Assembly (NCBI GenBank): GCA_913776965.1
Contig: CAJYQL010000019.1
Span: 1-54,374, forward strand
Direction: 5' to 3'
From: an uncultured Xylophilus sp.
GTDB lineage: Bacteria; Pseudomonadota; Gammaproteobacteria; Burkholderiales; Burkholderiaceae_C
DNA length: 54,374 bases
Shown: positions 16,243 to 23,698 of the stretch, in pieces
Numbering within the stretch: position 1 is the first letter of the stretch
Layout of the letters: every line of letters begins with the position of its first letter
The notes under the pieces: generated by a model
Database searches by the model: none
What the model saw: only the letters and a program-made list of their open reading frames with translations
Told to the model about the DNA's origin: nothing
Translations under genes and position numbers: made by a program

Positions 16243-18666
16243 ATGTCCGGTCATACCCCTCTTCCTGCCGACGCCATCGACCTGCCGCTGTTGCCGCTGC
16301 GCGATGTCGTGGTGTTTCCTCACATGGTCATCCCGCTGTTCGTGGGACGGCCGAAAAGCATCAAGGCGCTCGAACTCGCGATGGAAGCGGAACGCCGCAT
16401 CATGCTGGTCGCGCAGAAGGCCGCCGCGAAGGACGAGCCCGCGGTGGACGACATGTTCGACGTCGGTTGCGTCTCCACGATCCTGCAGATGCTCAAGCTG
16501 CCCGATGGCACCGTGAAGGTGCTGGTCGAAGGTCAGCAGCGGGCTTCTGTGGTCAGCATCGAGGATTCGGACAGCCATTTCGTCGCGACCGTCTCGCCGG
16601 TTCAGGACGGCGCTGCCGCGGAAAAAGGCAGCGAGGTCGAGGCGCTGCGCCGTGCGGTAATGCAGCAGTTCGACCAGTACGTCAAACTCAACAAAAAGAT
16701 TCCGCCGGAAATCCTGACGTCGATCTCGAGTATCGACGATCCGGGCCGGCTGGCGGACACCATCGCCGCCCACCTGCCGCTCAAGGTCGAGAACAAGCAG
16801 ACCGTGCTGGACATGGCCGACATCAAGCTGCGGCTCGAGAACCTGTATGAGCAGCTCGAACGCGAGGTCGACATCCTCAACGTCGACAAGAAGATCCGTG
16901 GCCGCGTGAAGCGGCAGATGGAAAAGAACCAGCGCGACTTCTACCTGAACGAGCAGGTGAAGGCCATCCAGAAGGAACTGGGCGAGGGCGAGGAAGGCGC
17001 GGACATCGAGGAGATCGAGAAGAAGATCAAGCTCGCGAAGATGTCCAAGGAAGCGCTGAAGAAGGCCGAAGGCGAACTGAAGAAGCTGAAGCTGATGTCG
17101 CCGATGTCCGCGGAAGCGACCGTCGTACGCAACTACATCGACGTGCTGACCGGCCTGCCGTGGAGCAAGCGGACCAAGATCAAGCATGACCTTCCGAACG
17201 CGGAGAACGTGCTCAACGAGGACCACTACGGCCTCGACAAGGTGAAGGACCGCATCCTCGAGTACCTCGCGGTGCAGCAGCGGGTGGACAAGGTGAAGGC
17301 GCCGATCCTGTGCCTGGTAGGCCCTCCGGGCGTCGGAAAGACGTCGCTCGGCCAGTCGATCGCAAAGGCGACCGGTCGAAAGTACGTCCGGATGGCACTC
17401 GGCGGCATGCGCGACGAAGCCGAAATCCGTGGGCACCGTCGCACCTACATCGGCGCGCTGCCGGGCAAGGTCCTGCAGAGCCTGAACAAGGTCGGTACCC
17501 GCAATCCGCTGTTCCTGCTCGACGAGATCGACAAGCTGGGCACGGACTTCCGCGGGGACCCGTCGAGCGCGCTGCTGGAAGTTCTGGACCCGGAGCAGAA
17601 CCACACCTTCGGCGACCATTACGTCGAGGTCGACTTCGACCTGTCCGACGTGATGTTCGTGGCGACGTCCAACTCGATGAACATCCCACCCGCGTTGCTG
17701 GACCGGATGGAGGTGATTCGGCTCTCGGGCTACACCGAGGACGAGAAGACCAACATTGCGATGAAGTATCTGCTGCCGAAGCAGATGAAGAACAACGGTG
17801 TGCAGGACGCCGAGCTGCAGGTGACCGAAGAGGCAGTGCGGGACATCGTGCGCTACTACACCCGCGAAGCCGGCGTTCGTTCCCTGGAGCGTGAACTGTC
17901 CAAGGTGTGCCGCAAGGTGGTCAAGGCCCTGCTGCTGAAGAAAATGACGCCGCAGGTGGTCGTCACGGCAGAGAACCTGCACGATTTTCTCGGCGTGCGG
18001 AAGTACACCTACGGTCGTGCGGAAGCGCAGAACCAGGTCGGTCAGGTCGTGGGCCTGGCATGGACCGAGGTCGGTGGCGATCTGCTGACGATCGAAGCGG
18101 CGATCACGCCGGGCAAGGGCACCATCACCCGCACCGGTTCGCTCGGCGATGTGATGAAGGAATCGGTCGAGGCGGCACGCACCGTGGTGCGCAGCCGGGC
18201 GCGGCGTCTGGGCATCCGGGACGAGGTGTTCGAGAAAAAGGACATCCACATCCACGTACCCGATGGCGCCACCCCGAAGGACGGACCGAGTGCAGGGGCG
18301 GCAATGACGACGGCGCTGGTGTCGGCTCTGACCGGCGTGCCGGTGCGCGCCGATGTGGCGATGACCGGCGAGATCACGCTGCGCGGCGAGGTGACTGCCA
18401 TCGGCGGCCTCAAGGAAAAGCTGCTGGCGGCACTGCGCGGCGGTATCAAGACGGTGCTGATCCCGGAAGAAAACTCCAAGGATCTGCAAGACATTCCGGC
18501 CAATGTGAAGGATGGTCTGGAGATCGTGCCGGTACGGTGGATCGACAAGGTCCTGGAGGTGGCGCTGGAGCGCGTGCCCGAAGCCTTGCCGGACGACGAA
18601 CCGGTCGCCGCGACGGTGGAGCCCGCCGGCGGTGTTGTGGTGAAGCCGGCTTCCGTGAAGCATTGA
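16243..18666 (+). CDS. lon: ATP-dependent Lon protease
   Basis: The product is 807 aa. The ATG at 16243 has AAGGA upstream; an in-frame ATG 27 nt earlier lacks it. It degrades misfolded and regulatory proteins in the cytoplasm. The N-terminal LAN domain begins with LPLLPLRDVVVFPHM, Walker A is GPPGVGKTS near residue 360, and the C-terminal protease has the Ser-Lys dyad Ser683 (KDGPSAG) and Lys726 (GGLKEK). The length is close to the family norm (about 784-810). I did not find a convincing sigma-32 promoter in the gap from clpX. Confidence 0.98.
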   Translation: MSGHTPLPADAIDLPLLPLRDVVVFPHMVIPLFVGRPKSIKALELAMEAERRIMLVAQKAAAKDEPAVDDMFDVGCVSTILQMLKLPDGTVKVLVEGQQRASVVSIEDSDSHFVATVSPVQDGAAAEKGSEVEALRRAVMQQFDQYVKLNKKIPPEILTSISSIDDPGRLADTIAAHLPLKVENKQTVLDMADIKLRLENLYEQLEREVDILNVDKKIRGRVKRQMEKNQRDFYLNEQVKAIQKELGEGEEGADIEEIEKKIKLAKMSKEALKKAEGELKKLKLMSPMSAEATVVRNYIDVLTGLPWSKRTKIKHDLPNAENVLNEDHYGLDKVKDRILEYLAVQQRVDKVKAPILCLVGPPGVGKTSLGQSIAKATGRKYVRMALGGMRDEAEIRGHRRTYIGALPGKVLQSLNKVGTRNPLFLLDEIDKLGTDFRGDPSSALLEVLDPEQNHTFGDHYVEVDFDLSDVMFVATSNSMNIPPALLDRMEVIRLSGYTEDEKTNIAMKYLLPKQMKNNGVQDAELQVTEEAVRDIVRYYTREAGVRSLERELSKVCRKVVKALLLKKMTPQVVVTAENLHDFLGVRKYTYGRAEAQNQVGQVVGLAWTEVGGDLLTIEAAITPGKGTITRTGSLGDVMKESVEAARTVVRSRARRLGIRDEVFEKKDIHIHVPDGATPKDGPSAGAAMTTALVSALTGVPVRADVAMTGEITLRGEVTAIGGLKEKLLAALRGGIKTVLIPEENSKDLQDIPANVKDGLEIVPVRWIDKVLEVALERVPEALPDDEPVAATVEPAGGVVVKPASVKH

Positions 18667-18718
18667 TGGCTTTTCGCGGAAAAATTGCTCCCTCGGCCAA
18701 ATGAGCTCAAAACTGCGC

Positions 18719-18724
18719 TATACT
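18719..18724 (+). promoter_or_regulatory. -10 element before the tRNA cluster
   Basis: TATACT lies 45 nt before tRNA-Gly. The -35 region 17 nt upstream is weak, so only the -10 is offered. Confidence 0.4.
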
Positions 18725-18768
18725 CCCGTTCATCGCAGCAAACGACGGTAAATCGATTGATGCGGTAT

Positions 18769-18844
18769 GCGGGAATAGCTCAGTTGGTAGAGCGCAACCT
18801 TGCCAAGGTTGAGGTCGAGAGTTCGAGACTCTTTTCCCGCTCCA
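18769..18844 (+). tRNA. tRNA-Gly (GCC)
   Basis: This is a complete cloverleaf of 76 nt with encoded CCA. The acceptor arms GCGGGAA / TTCCCGC pair, the D arm reads GCTCAGTTGGTAGAGC, the anticodon loop is TTGCCAA (GCC) and the T loop is TTCGAGA. It is the first of three tRNA genes after lon. Confidence 0.96.
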
Positions 18845-18851
18845 TTTTCCT

Positions 18852-18877
18852 AAGGGAAGCCTCGGCTTCCCTTTTTT
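18852..18877 (+). terminator. Terminator-like hairpin after tRNA-Gly
   Basis: The stem AAGGGAAGC / GCTTCCCTT with a CTCG loop is followed by a run of T. Confidence 0.75.
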
Positions 18878-18897
18878 GTCGGTGGATTCTCTTTTCT

Positions 18898-18971
18898 GGC
18901 GCGGTAGCAAAGCGGTTATGCCCCGGATTGCAAATCCGGTTAGTCCGGTTCGACTCCGGACCGCGCCTCCA
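18898..18971 (+). tRNA. tRNA-Cys (GCA)
   Basis: This is a 74-nt cloverleaf with CCA. The acceptor arms GGCGCGG / CCGCGCC pair, the anticodon loop ATTGCAAAT reads GCA, and the T arm is CCGGTTCGACTCCGG. Confidence 0.96.
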
Positions 18972-18980
18972 GGATACTGC

Positions 18981-19012
18981 AAGGCCCCTCAACATCGTTG
19001 CAGGGGCTTTTT
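18981..19012 (+). terminator. Terminator after tRNA-Cys
   Basis: The stem GCCCCTCAAC / GTTGCAGGGGC, with one bulged base, is followed by TTTTT. Confidence 0.75.
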
Positions 19013-19032
19013 AGTTTCATGACGACCGATCG

Positions 19033-19124
19033 GCCTCGATGGTGGAACCGGTAGACACAGCGGACTTAAAATCCGCCGCTTCCCGAGAGGGGGCGTGCCG
19101 GTTCGAAACCGGCTCGAGGCACCA
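19033..19124 (+). tRNA. tRNA-Leu (TAA)
   Basis: This is a class II tRNA with a long variable arm and CCA. The acceptor arms GCCTCGA / TCGAGGC pair, the anticodon loop ACTTAAAAT reads TAA, the variable arm is around CTTCCCGAGAGGGGG, and the T loop is TTCGAAA. The exact 5' base could be off by one. Confidence 0.93.
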
Positions 19125-19139
19125 CGCACAGAGATCACC

Positions 19140-19775
19140 ATGGCAAGCTACAACCCTCCCTTCGAAATCCACGTCCACGGCGATGTGGTCCTGCGCGCGG
19201 ACGTGACCTTCGAGCAGTTGCAGGATGCGCTCAAGCCGCTGTGGAAATACGCCGGCGCGCGCTCCCTGGCGGACGGTGCGGCGAGCCATTACGAGGACGA
19301 GCCGGGCATCGAATTCGACACCAAGGAGCATGTGCTGCACATCTGCTGGACGGTCAATGGCGACGACGATTTCCGCCAGAGCCTGGACGAGATGTGCATG
19401 AGCCTGAACGAGCTGTCGGAGCAGGGCGCTGCGATCGAGATCACCTTCTACGACACCGATTTCGACGAAGAAGACGAGCCGCCCGAGGCCGAGGCGCGCG
19501 ACGACTTCCTGATGTTGTTCGTCGGGCCGACGCCGGCTGCCATCATGCAGGTGCAGCGCGATCTGCTGGTCCAAGACGTGGTGAACACGATGGAGCGGCA
19601 TTTCGACGGTGCCGAGCTCGGAGGCGTCGTGGCCGAGATCGACAAGCTGTTCGGGCAACGCTTCGATGCGCTGGTCAATTCGCTCGAACTGGGCAAGCCG
19701 CCGCGGGGCACCGGTGGCGGGCCGGGTTCGTCCGGCCACGGCGGCAACGGTCGCCGGCCGCGTCACCTGCACTGA
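19140..19775 (+). CDS. Conserved acidic protein of unknown function downstream of tRNA-Leu
   Basis: The product is 211 aa with an ATG only 15 nt after the tRNA-Leu CCA, so the gene may be co-transcribed with the tRNA or use a promoter inside it. It is soluble, with a beta-alpha start (FEIHVHGDVVLRADVTFEQL), a very acidic middle (YDTDFDEEDEPPEAEARDD) and a disordered Gly/Arg/His-rich tail. There is no signal or membrane segment. I recall similar proteins at this position in Burkholderiales but cannot give a function. Confidence 0.8.
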   Translation: MASYNPPFEIHVHGDVVLRADVTFEQLQDALKPLWKYAGARSLADGAASHYEDEPGIEFDTKEHVLHICWTVNGDDDFRQSLDEMCMSLNELSEQGAAIEITFYDTDFDEEDEPPEAEARDDFLMLFVGPTPAAIMQVQRDLLVQDVVNTMERHFDGAELGGVVAEIDKLFGQRFDALVNSLELGKPPRGTGGGPGSSGHGGNGRRPRHLH

Positions 19776-19838
19776 AGGGAAGACGCCGTCAGGGCGGCTG
19801 AGCACGCATGTGTGCAGTCCCAGTGGCGTCGGAAAGCC

Positions 19839-20720
19839 TTAGTCGAGCCAGCGTTGCGCTGCCGCGCGAAGCAGCGGCAGATCGCCTGAACTCAGCAGGG
19901 TAAGCGCCGCGGGATGCGCAGATGTGTCGGCCGTGCCGTCGCACAGGCGATCCTGAGCAGTTAGCAGTCGACGGGTCTGCCGCGCGACCGGTTCGCCCGT
20001 CTCCAGGAAGTGCACGTCCGGGCCGGTGCAGGCGCGTAGCGCCTCGGCGGCGAAGACATAGTGGGTGCAACCCAGCACCAGCGTGTCGATCGCGTCTTTT
20101 TCCGAGCCGAAAGGGCCCATGGCGCTCGTGTAGCGGGCGCAGAGTGCTCTTATTTCGATAGCAGAAGGTCCAGCGTCGTCACCGAGGGCACTATGCTCGA
20201 TCGCGGCAGCCAGCCCGTCGCACGGCTGCACCGTGAAATGCGCCTGGGACTGCAGCGGCGCGAGCAACTGGCGGAATTTCTCGCTGCCGAGCGTGCCCCG
20301 GGTTCCGATCACACCGATGTGCCCCGTGCGCGACGCCAGCAAGGCAGGTTTGACGGCCGGCTCCACCCCGATGACGGCCAGTCCGGGATGTGCTGCCCGC
20401 AGCAGATGGATCGCCGCCGTGGTGGCCGTGTTGCATGCCACCACCAGCGCCTTGATGCTGTGGTCGCCGCGCAGGCGGTTGGCCACGGCGAGGGTCCGCT
20501 CCGTCACGAAGGCGTCGCCCCGCTCGCCATAGGGCGCGTGCCCGTTGTCGGCGAAATAGACGAAACGCTCGTGCGGCAGTTCGCGCTGCAGTGCGCGCAG
20601 CACGCTCAGGCCGCCGATGCCGCTGTCGAACACACCGATCGGCGCGTCGCGCGACACGCCGATCGGGCCGAGCACGGCGGTATCGGCAGTCGGCGGCAGG
20701 TCCACGGAGGAGTCAGGCAA
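19839..20720 (-). CDS. murI: Glutamate racemase
   Basis: The product is 293 aa. It makes D-glutamate for peptidoglycan. The catalytic cysteines are Cys96 (VVACNTAT) and Cys218 (LVLGCTHY), and the N-terminal fold starts at IGVFDSGIGGLSVL. The start given is a TTG seven bases after the fumA stop; about 25 residues precede the fold, so a start further in (for example near MPDSS-distal codons) cannot be excluded. It probably forms a transcription unit with fumA upstream on the same strand. Confidence 0.93.
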   Translation of the reverse strand: MPDSSVDLPPTADTAVLGPIGVSRDAPIGVFDSGIGGLSVLRALQRELPHERFVYFADNGHAPYGERGDAFVTERTLAVANRLRGDHSIKALVVACNTATTAAIHLLRAAHPGLAVIGVEPAVKPALLASRTGHIGVIGTRGTLGSEKFRQLLAPLQSQAHFTVQPCDGLAAAIEHSALGDDAGPSAIEIRALCARYTSAMGPFGSEKDAIDTLVLGCTHYVFAAEALRACTGPDVHFLETGEPVARQTRRLLTAQDRLCDGTADTSAHPAALTLLSSGDLPLLRAAAQRWLD

Positions 20721-20726
20721 CCGGAC

Positions 20727-22280
20727 TCAGGCGGTCGCAAGTTCGATCCCGCGGAATTCGCCGGAGGCGATCCGCTGCTGCCAGGCGGCCGGGCCGGTGA
20801 TGTGCACGCTGGTGCCGCTGGCATCGACCGCCACGGTGACCGGCATGTCGACCACGTCGAACTCGTAGATCGCTTCCATGCCCAGGTCCTCGAAACCGAC
20901 GACACGGGCGGTCTTGATCGCCTTGCTCACCAGGTACGCCGCACCGCCGACCGCCATCAGGTAGGCGCTCTTGTGCTTCTGGATCGCCTCGATCGCAGTC
21001 GGGCCGCGCTCGGACTTGCCGATCATCGCGATCAGGCCGGTTTGCGCCAGCATCATGTCAGTGAACTTGTCCATGCGGGTGGCCGTCGTCGGGCCGGCAG
21101 GTCCGACGGCCTCGTCGCGCACCGGATCGACCGGGCCGACGTAGTAGATGACACGGTTGGTGAAGTCCACCGGCAGCGATTCGCCGCGGGCGAGCATGTC
21201 CTGGATGCGCTTGTGCGCCGCGTCGCGGCCGGTCAGCATCTTGCCGTTGAGCAGCAGCGTGTCGCCCGGCTTCCAGCTGGCCACTTCCTCGCGGGTGAGG
21301 GTGTCGAGGTTGACGCGGCGGCTCTTGTTGTAGTCGGGCGCCCAGTCGATCTTCGGCCACAGGTCGAGCGACGGTGCGTCCATGTAGACCGGACCGCTGC
21401 CGTCCATCACGAAGTGGGCGTGGCGGGTCGCGGCGCAGTTCGGGATCATCGCGACCGGCTTGCTCGCGGCGTGCGTCGGGTACATCTTGATCTTGATGTC
21501 GAGCACGGTGGTCAGGCCGCCCAGGCCCTGCGCGCCGATGCCGAGCGCATTGACCTTGTCGAACAGTTCCAGCCGCATTTCCTCGGCGCGGTCGAGCTTC
21601 TCGCCGCGCGAGGACTTGGCCTGCAGCTCATACATGTCGAGGTCGTCCATCAGGCTTTCCTTGGCGAGCAGCACGGCCTTCTCGGCGGTGCCGCCGATGC
21701 CGATGCCCAGCATGCCCGGCGGGCACCAGCCGGCGCCCATGGTGGGCACGGTCTTCAGCACCCAGTCCACGACGGAATCGCTCGGGTTGAGCATCACCAT
21801 CTTGCTCTTGTTCTCGCTGCCGCCGCCCTTGGCCGCGACGGTGATGTCGAGCTTGTCGCCCGGCACGATCTGCACCGAGATCACCGCGGGCGTGTTGTCC
21901 TTGGTGTTCTTGCGGTCGAACTGCGGGTCGGCCACGACCGAGGCGCGCAGGGTGTTGTCCGGATGGTTGTAGCCGCGGCGCACGCCTTCGTTGATCGCGT
22001 CTTCCAGGCCGGCCGGGAAGCCTTCGAAGCGCACGTCCATGCCGATCTTCAGGAACACGTTGACGATGCCGGTGTCCTGACAGATCGGCCGCTGGCCGGT
22101 GGCGCTCATCTTGCTGTTTGTGAGGATCTGCGCGATCGCATCCTTGGCCGCCGGGCTCTGCTCGCGGGCATAGGCGCGCGACAGGTGGGCGATGTAGTCG
22201 GCCGGGTGGTAGTAGCTGATGAACTGTAGCGACGCCGCAACAGACTCCACCAGATCGTTGTAGCGAATCGTGGTTGTCAT
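20727..22280 (-). CDS. fumA: Class I (Fe-S) fumarate hydratase
   Basis: The product is 517 aa and converts fumarate to malate in the TCA cycle. It is the single-chain class I type with N- and C-terminal domains fused. Three cysteines suitable for a [4Fe-4S] cluster are visible: Cys67 in RPICQDTG, one in WCPPGMLGIGIGG and one in IPNCAATRH. The motif GPTTATRMDKFTD lies in the C-terminal domain. The genome also encodes oxygen-stable fumC (31428-32813). Fragments related to the 5' end of this gene occur at 22357-22440 and 28926-29012. Confidence 0.95.
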   Translation of the reverse strand: MTTTIRYNDLVESVAASLQFISYYHPADYIAHLSRAYAREQSPAAKDAIAQILTNSKMSATGQRPICQDTGIVNVFLKIGMDVRFEGFPAGLEDAINEGVRRGYNHPDNTLRASVVADPQFDRKNTKDNTPAVISVQIVPGDKLDITVAAKGGGSENKSKMVMLNPSDSVVDWVLKTVPTMGAGWCPPGMLGIGIGGTAEKAVLLAKESLMDDLDMYELQAKSSRGEKLDRAEEMRLELFDKVNALGIGAQGLGGLTTVLDIKIKMYPTHAASKPVAMIPNCAATRHAHFVMDGSGPVYMDAPSLDLWPKIDWAPDYNKSRRVNLDTLTREEVASWKPGDTLLLNGKMLTGRDAAHKRIQDMLARGESLPVDFTNRVIYYVGPVDPVRDEAVGPAGPTTATRMDKFTDMMLAQTGLIAMIGKSERGPTAIEAIQKHKSAYLMAVGGAAYLVSKAIKTARVVGFEDLGMEAIYEFDVVDMPVTVAVDASGTSVHITGPAAWQQRIASGEFRGIELATA

Positions 22281-22356
22281 GGTTCTTGACCGTACGTGGG
22301 GACGCGAAATTATCCACCAGGGCTCAGTGGCAGACGCTTGGGATCAGGTGCTGCCG

Positions 22357-22440
22357 GACTACGTGCCCACACGCGCCCACGCTCGAGAGCTGAGCTGGGC
22401 GGCCAAGGATGCGATCGCGCAGATCCTCACCAACAGCAAG
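22357..22440 (+). pseudogene. Inverted fragment of a class I fumarase gene
   Basis: The 42 bases at 22399-22440 match 41 of 42 bases of the fumA coding strand (complement of 22110-22151), encoding AAKDAIAQILTNSK, but on the opposite strand. The preceding 42 bases still read as a diverged version of the adjacent fumarase residues (DYV...RAHARE). Homology then stops. It lies 120 nt before a tyrosine integrase gene and marks the left edge of an accessory segment. Confidence 0.75.
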
Positions 22441-22560
22441 CTGCGTGCTGAATGCCGTTCACCCAGACTGCTCTTAGGGTGACCCCACAAATAGATGACT
22501 ACAGACTGGTTTTTGGCAGCGCGTTCATGCGCTGTTTGTACAAAAACATGAGGTACTGGG

Positions 22561-23589
22561 ATGTCAATTTACATGCGTGGCGGCATCTGGCACTGGCGCA
22601 AGATGCTCGAGGGGCACAAGTTCTCTGCTAGCTGCAAAACAGCAGACAAAAAGCTGGCGTAGCAGATGGCTGCCGTGTGGGAAGCCGAGGCGATCACGGA
22701 GGTGCTGCTGCGGGGCACCAAGCCCATGAACCTGCATGCAGTGCTGGATGCGTTCCTGGCTGCGCGCAAAGACAAGGTAGGTGGAATCAATGCACGTGTT
22801 CATCTGCGGCATTTCTATGAGATCGCAGACCAGCGCATGAGCAAGGTCACGCTGCAGGATCTCAATGCCGTGATCGAAAAGCGGCGCAAAGCGGGCACAG
22901 CCCACAACACCCTGGCCGTGACCGTCAGCTACTGGAACGCGGTGGTCAATTACGCGGAAGCCCAGAAGTGGACCACTGCGATCAAGTTGCCTCGCCTGCA
23001 AGCTGAACGAACGAGGCTGCGATTCCTCACAGTGGAGGAGGAGGCGGCATTGTTTGCCACCATCGATCCGACGGCGGACTACCCGGGTAAATGCGCTCGC
23101 AGCGATGCCGCAAGGCAAAACAACACTGACCTATTGATTGGCCTTCTGCACTTGGGTTGTAGATACCGGGAGATCGCGCGGATGAAGTGGTCGCAGGTGG
23201 ACTTCGATACCGGGCTGGTTGTCGTGTATCGGGGCAAAGGCGGCATCGACAGCAGCATGGTAATGAGCGCACGGCTGCGCGCCATGCTGACCCGGCGCCG
23301 TGCGGAAGCCACGGATGAGTGGGTTTTCCCTACCAAGCGCAAACACAACAACAACTTTGCGTGGATGCAGGACGCCCTCGCGAGGGCAGGGATCAGCGAC
23401 GCGGAGGGCAAGGTCACCCTGCACACCATGCGTCACTCGTATGCCAGCCGCATGCTGCAAGGCGGGATGAAGCTCCGCGAGGTGCAGGAACTGTTGGGCC
23501 ACAAGCACTATGCCTCGACGCTCATCTACGCGCATTTGGAATCCGGGGTGGTCGCGAACCGGGCTGCTGAGATCCTGAATGGGCAGTAG
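22561..23589 (+). pseudogene. Tyrosine integrase interrupted by an in-frame TAG
   Basis: The reading frame starts at ATG 22561 (MSIYMRGGIWHWRKML), with GAGG upstream, and gives a typical phage-integrase N-terminus. At codon 34 it meets TAG (22660-22662) inside KLA-stop-QMAAVWEAE, where relatives have an ordinary residue. The frame then runs intact to 23589. The catalytic set is complete: Arg in GCRYREIARMKW, HTMRHSYAS, GHKHYAS and the Tyr in LIYAHLE. A start at ATG 22666 would give 307 aa lacking the arm-binding N-terminus. It could be inactive, read through, or a truncated enzyme. It faces convergent to surface-layer copy 2. Confidence 0.8.
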
Positions 23590-23633
23590 GGATCCCAATT
23601 TAGTTGGACGCGTATCGTGCGAGTTCAGAAAGC

Positions 23634-23663
23634 AAAAAGCCCCGACACTAAAGCACCGGGGCT
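23634..23663 (-). terminator. Terminator of surface-layer copy 2
   Basis: On the minus strand the stem AGCCCCG / CGGGGCT with a 12-nt loop is followed by TTTTTGC. It lies 36 nt beyond the stop, the same distance as in copy 1. Confidence 0.78.
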
Positions 23664-23698
23664 AATGCAGATTCTTCAACCTGCTCGGGAAACGATGG

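Noticed and set aside
16069-18663. Long minus-strand frame of 864 codons
   Set aside because: It is antisense to lon, with His/Arg/Leu-rich composition typical of shadow frames.
20090-20170. Part of murI resembling the palindrome-terminator repeat (GCTATCGAAA and a GC-rich middle on the minus strand)
   Set aside because: The encoded protein segment fits what I expect of MurI from this group, so the similarity is probably chance.
20061-22229. Long plus-strand frame of 722 codons
   Set aside because: Antisense to murI and fumA, which have intact catalytic motifs; no ribosome site.
22270-22482. Small ORF over the fumA start region
   Set aside because: Its only sensible part is the inverted fumarase fragment; the rest is unrelated filler.
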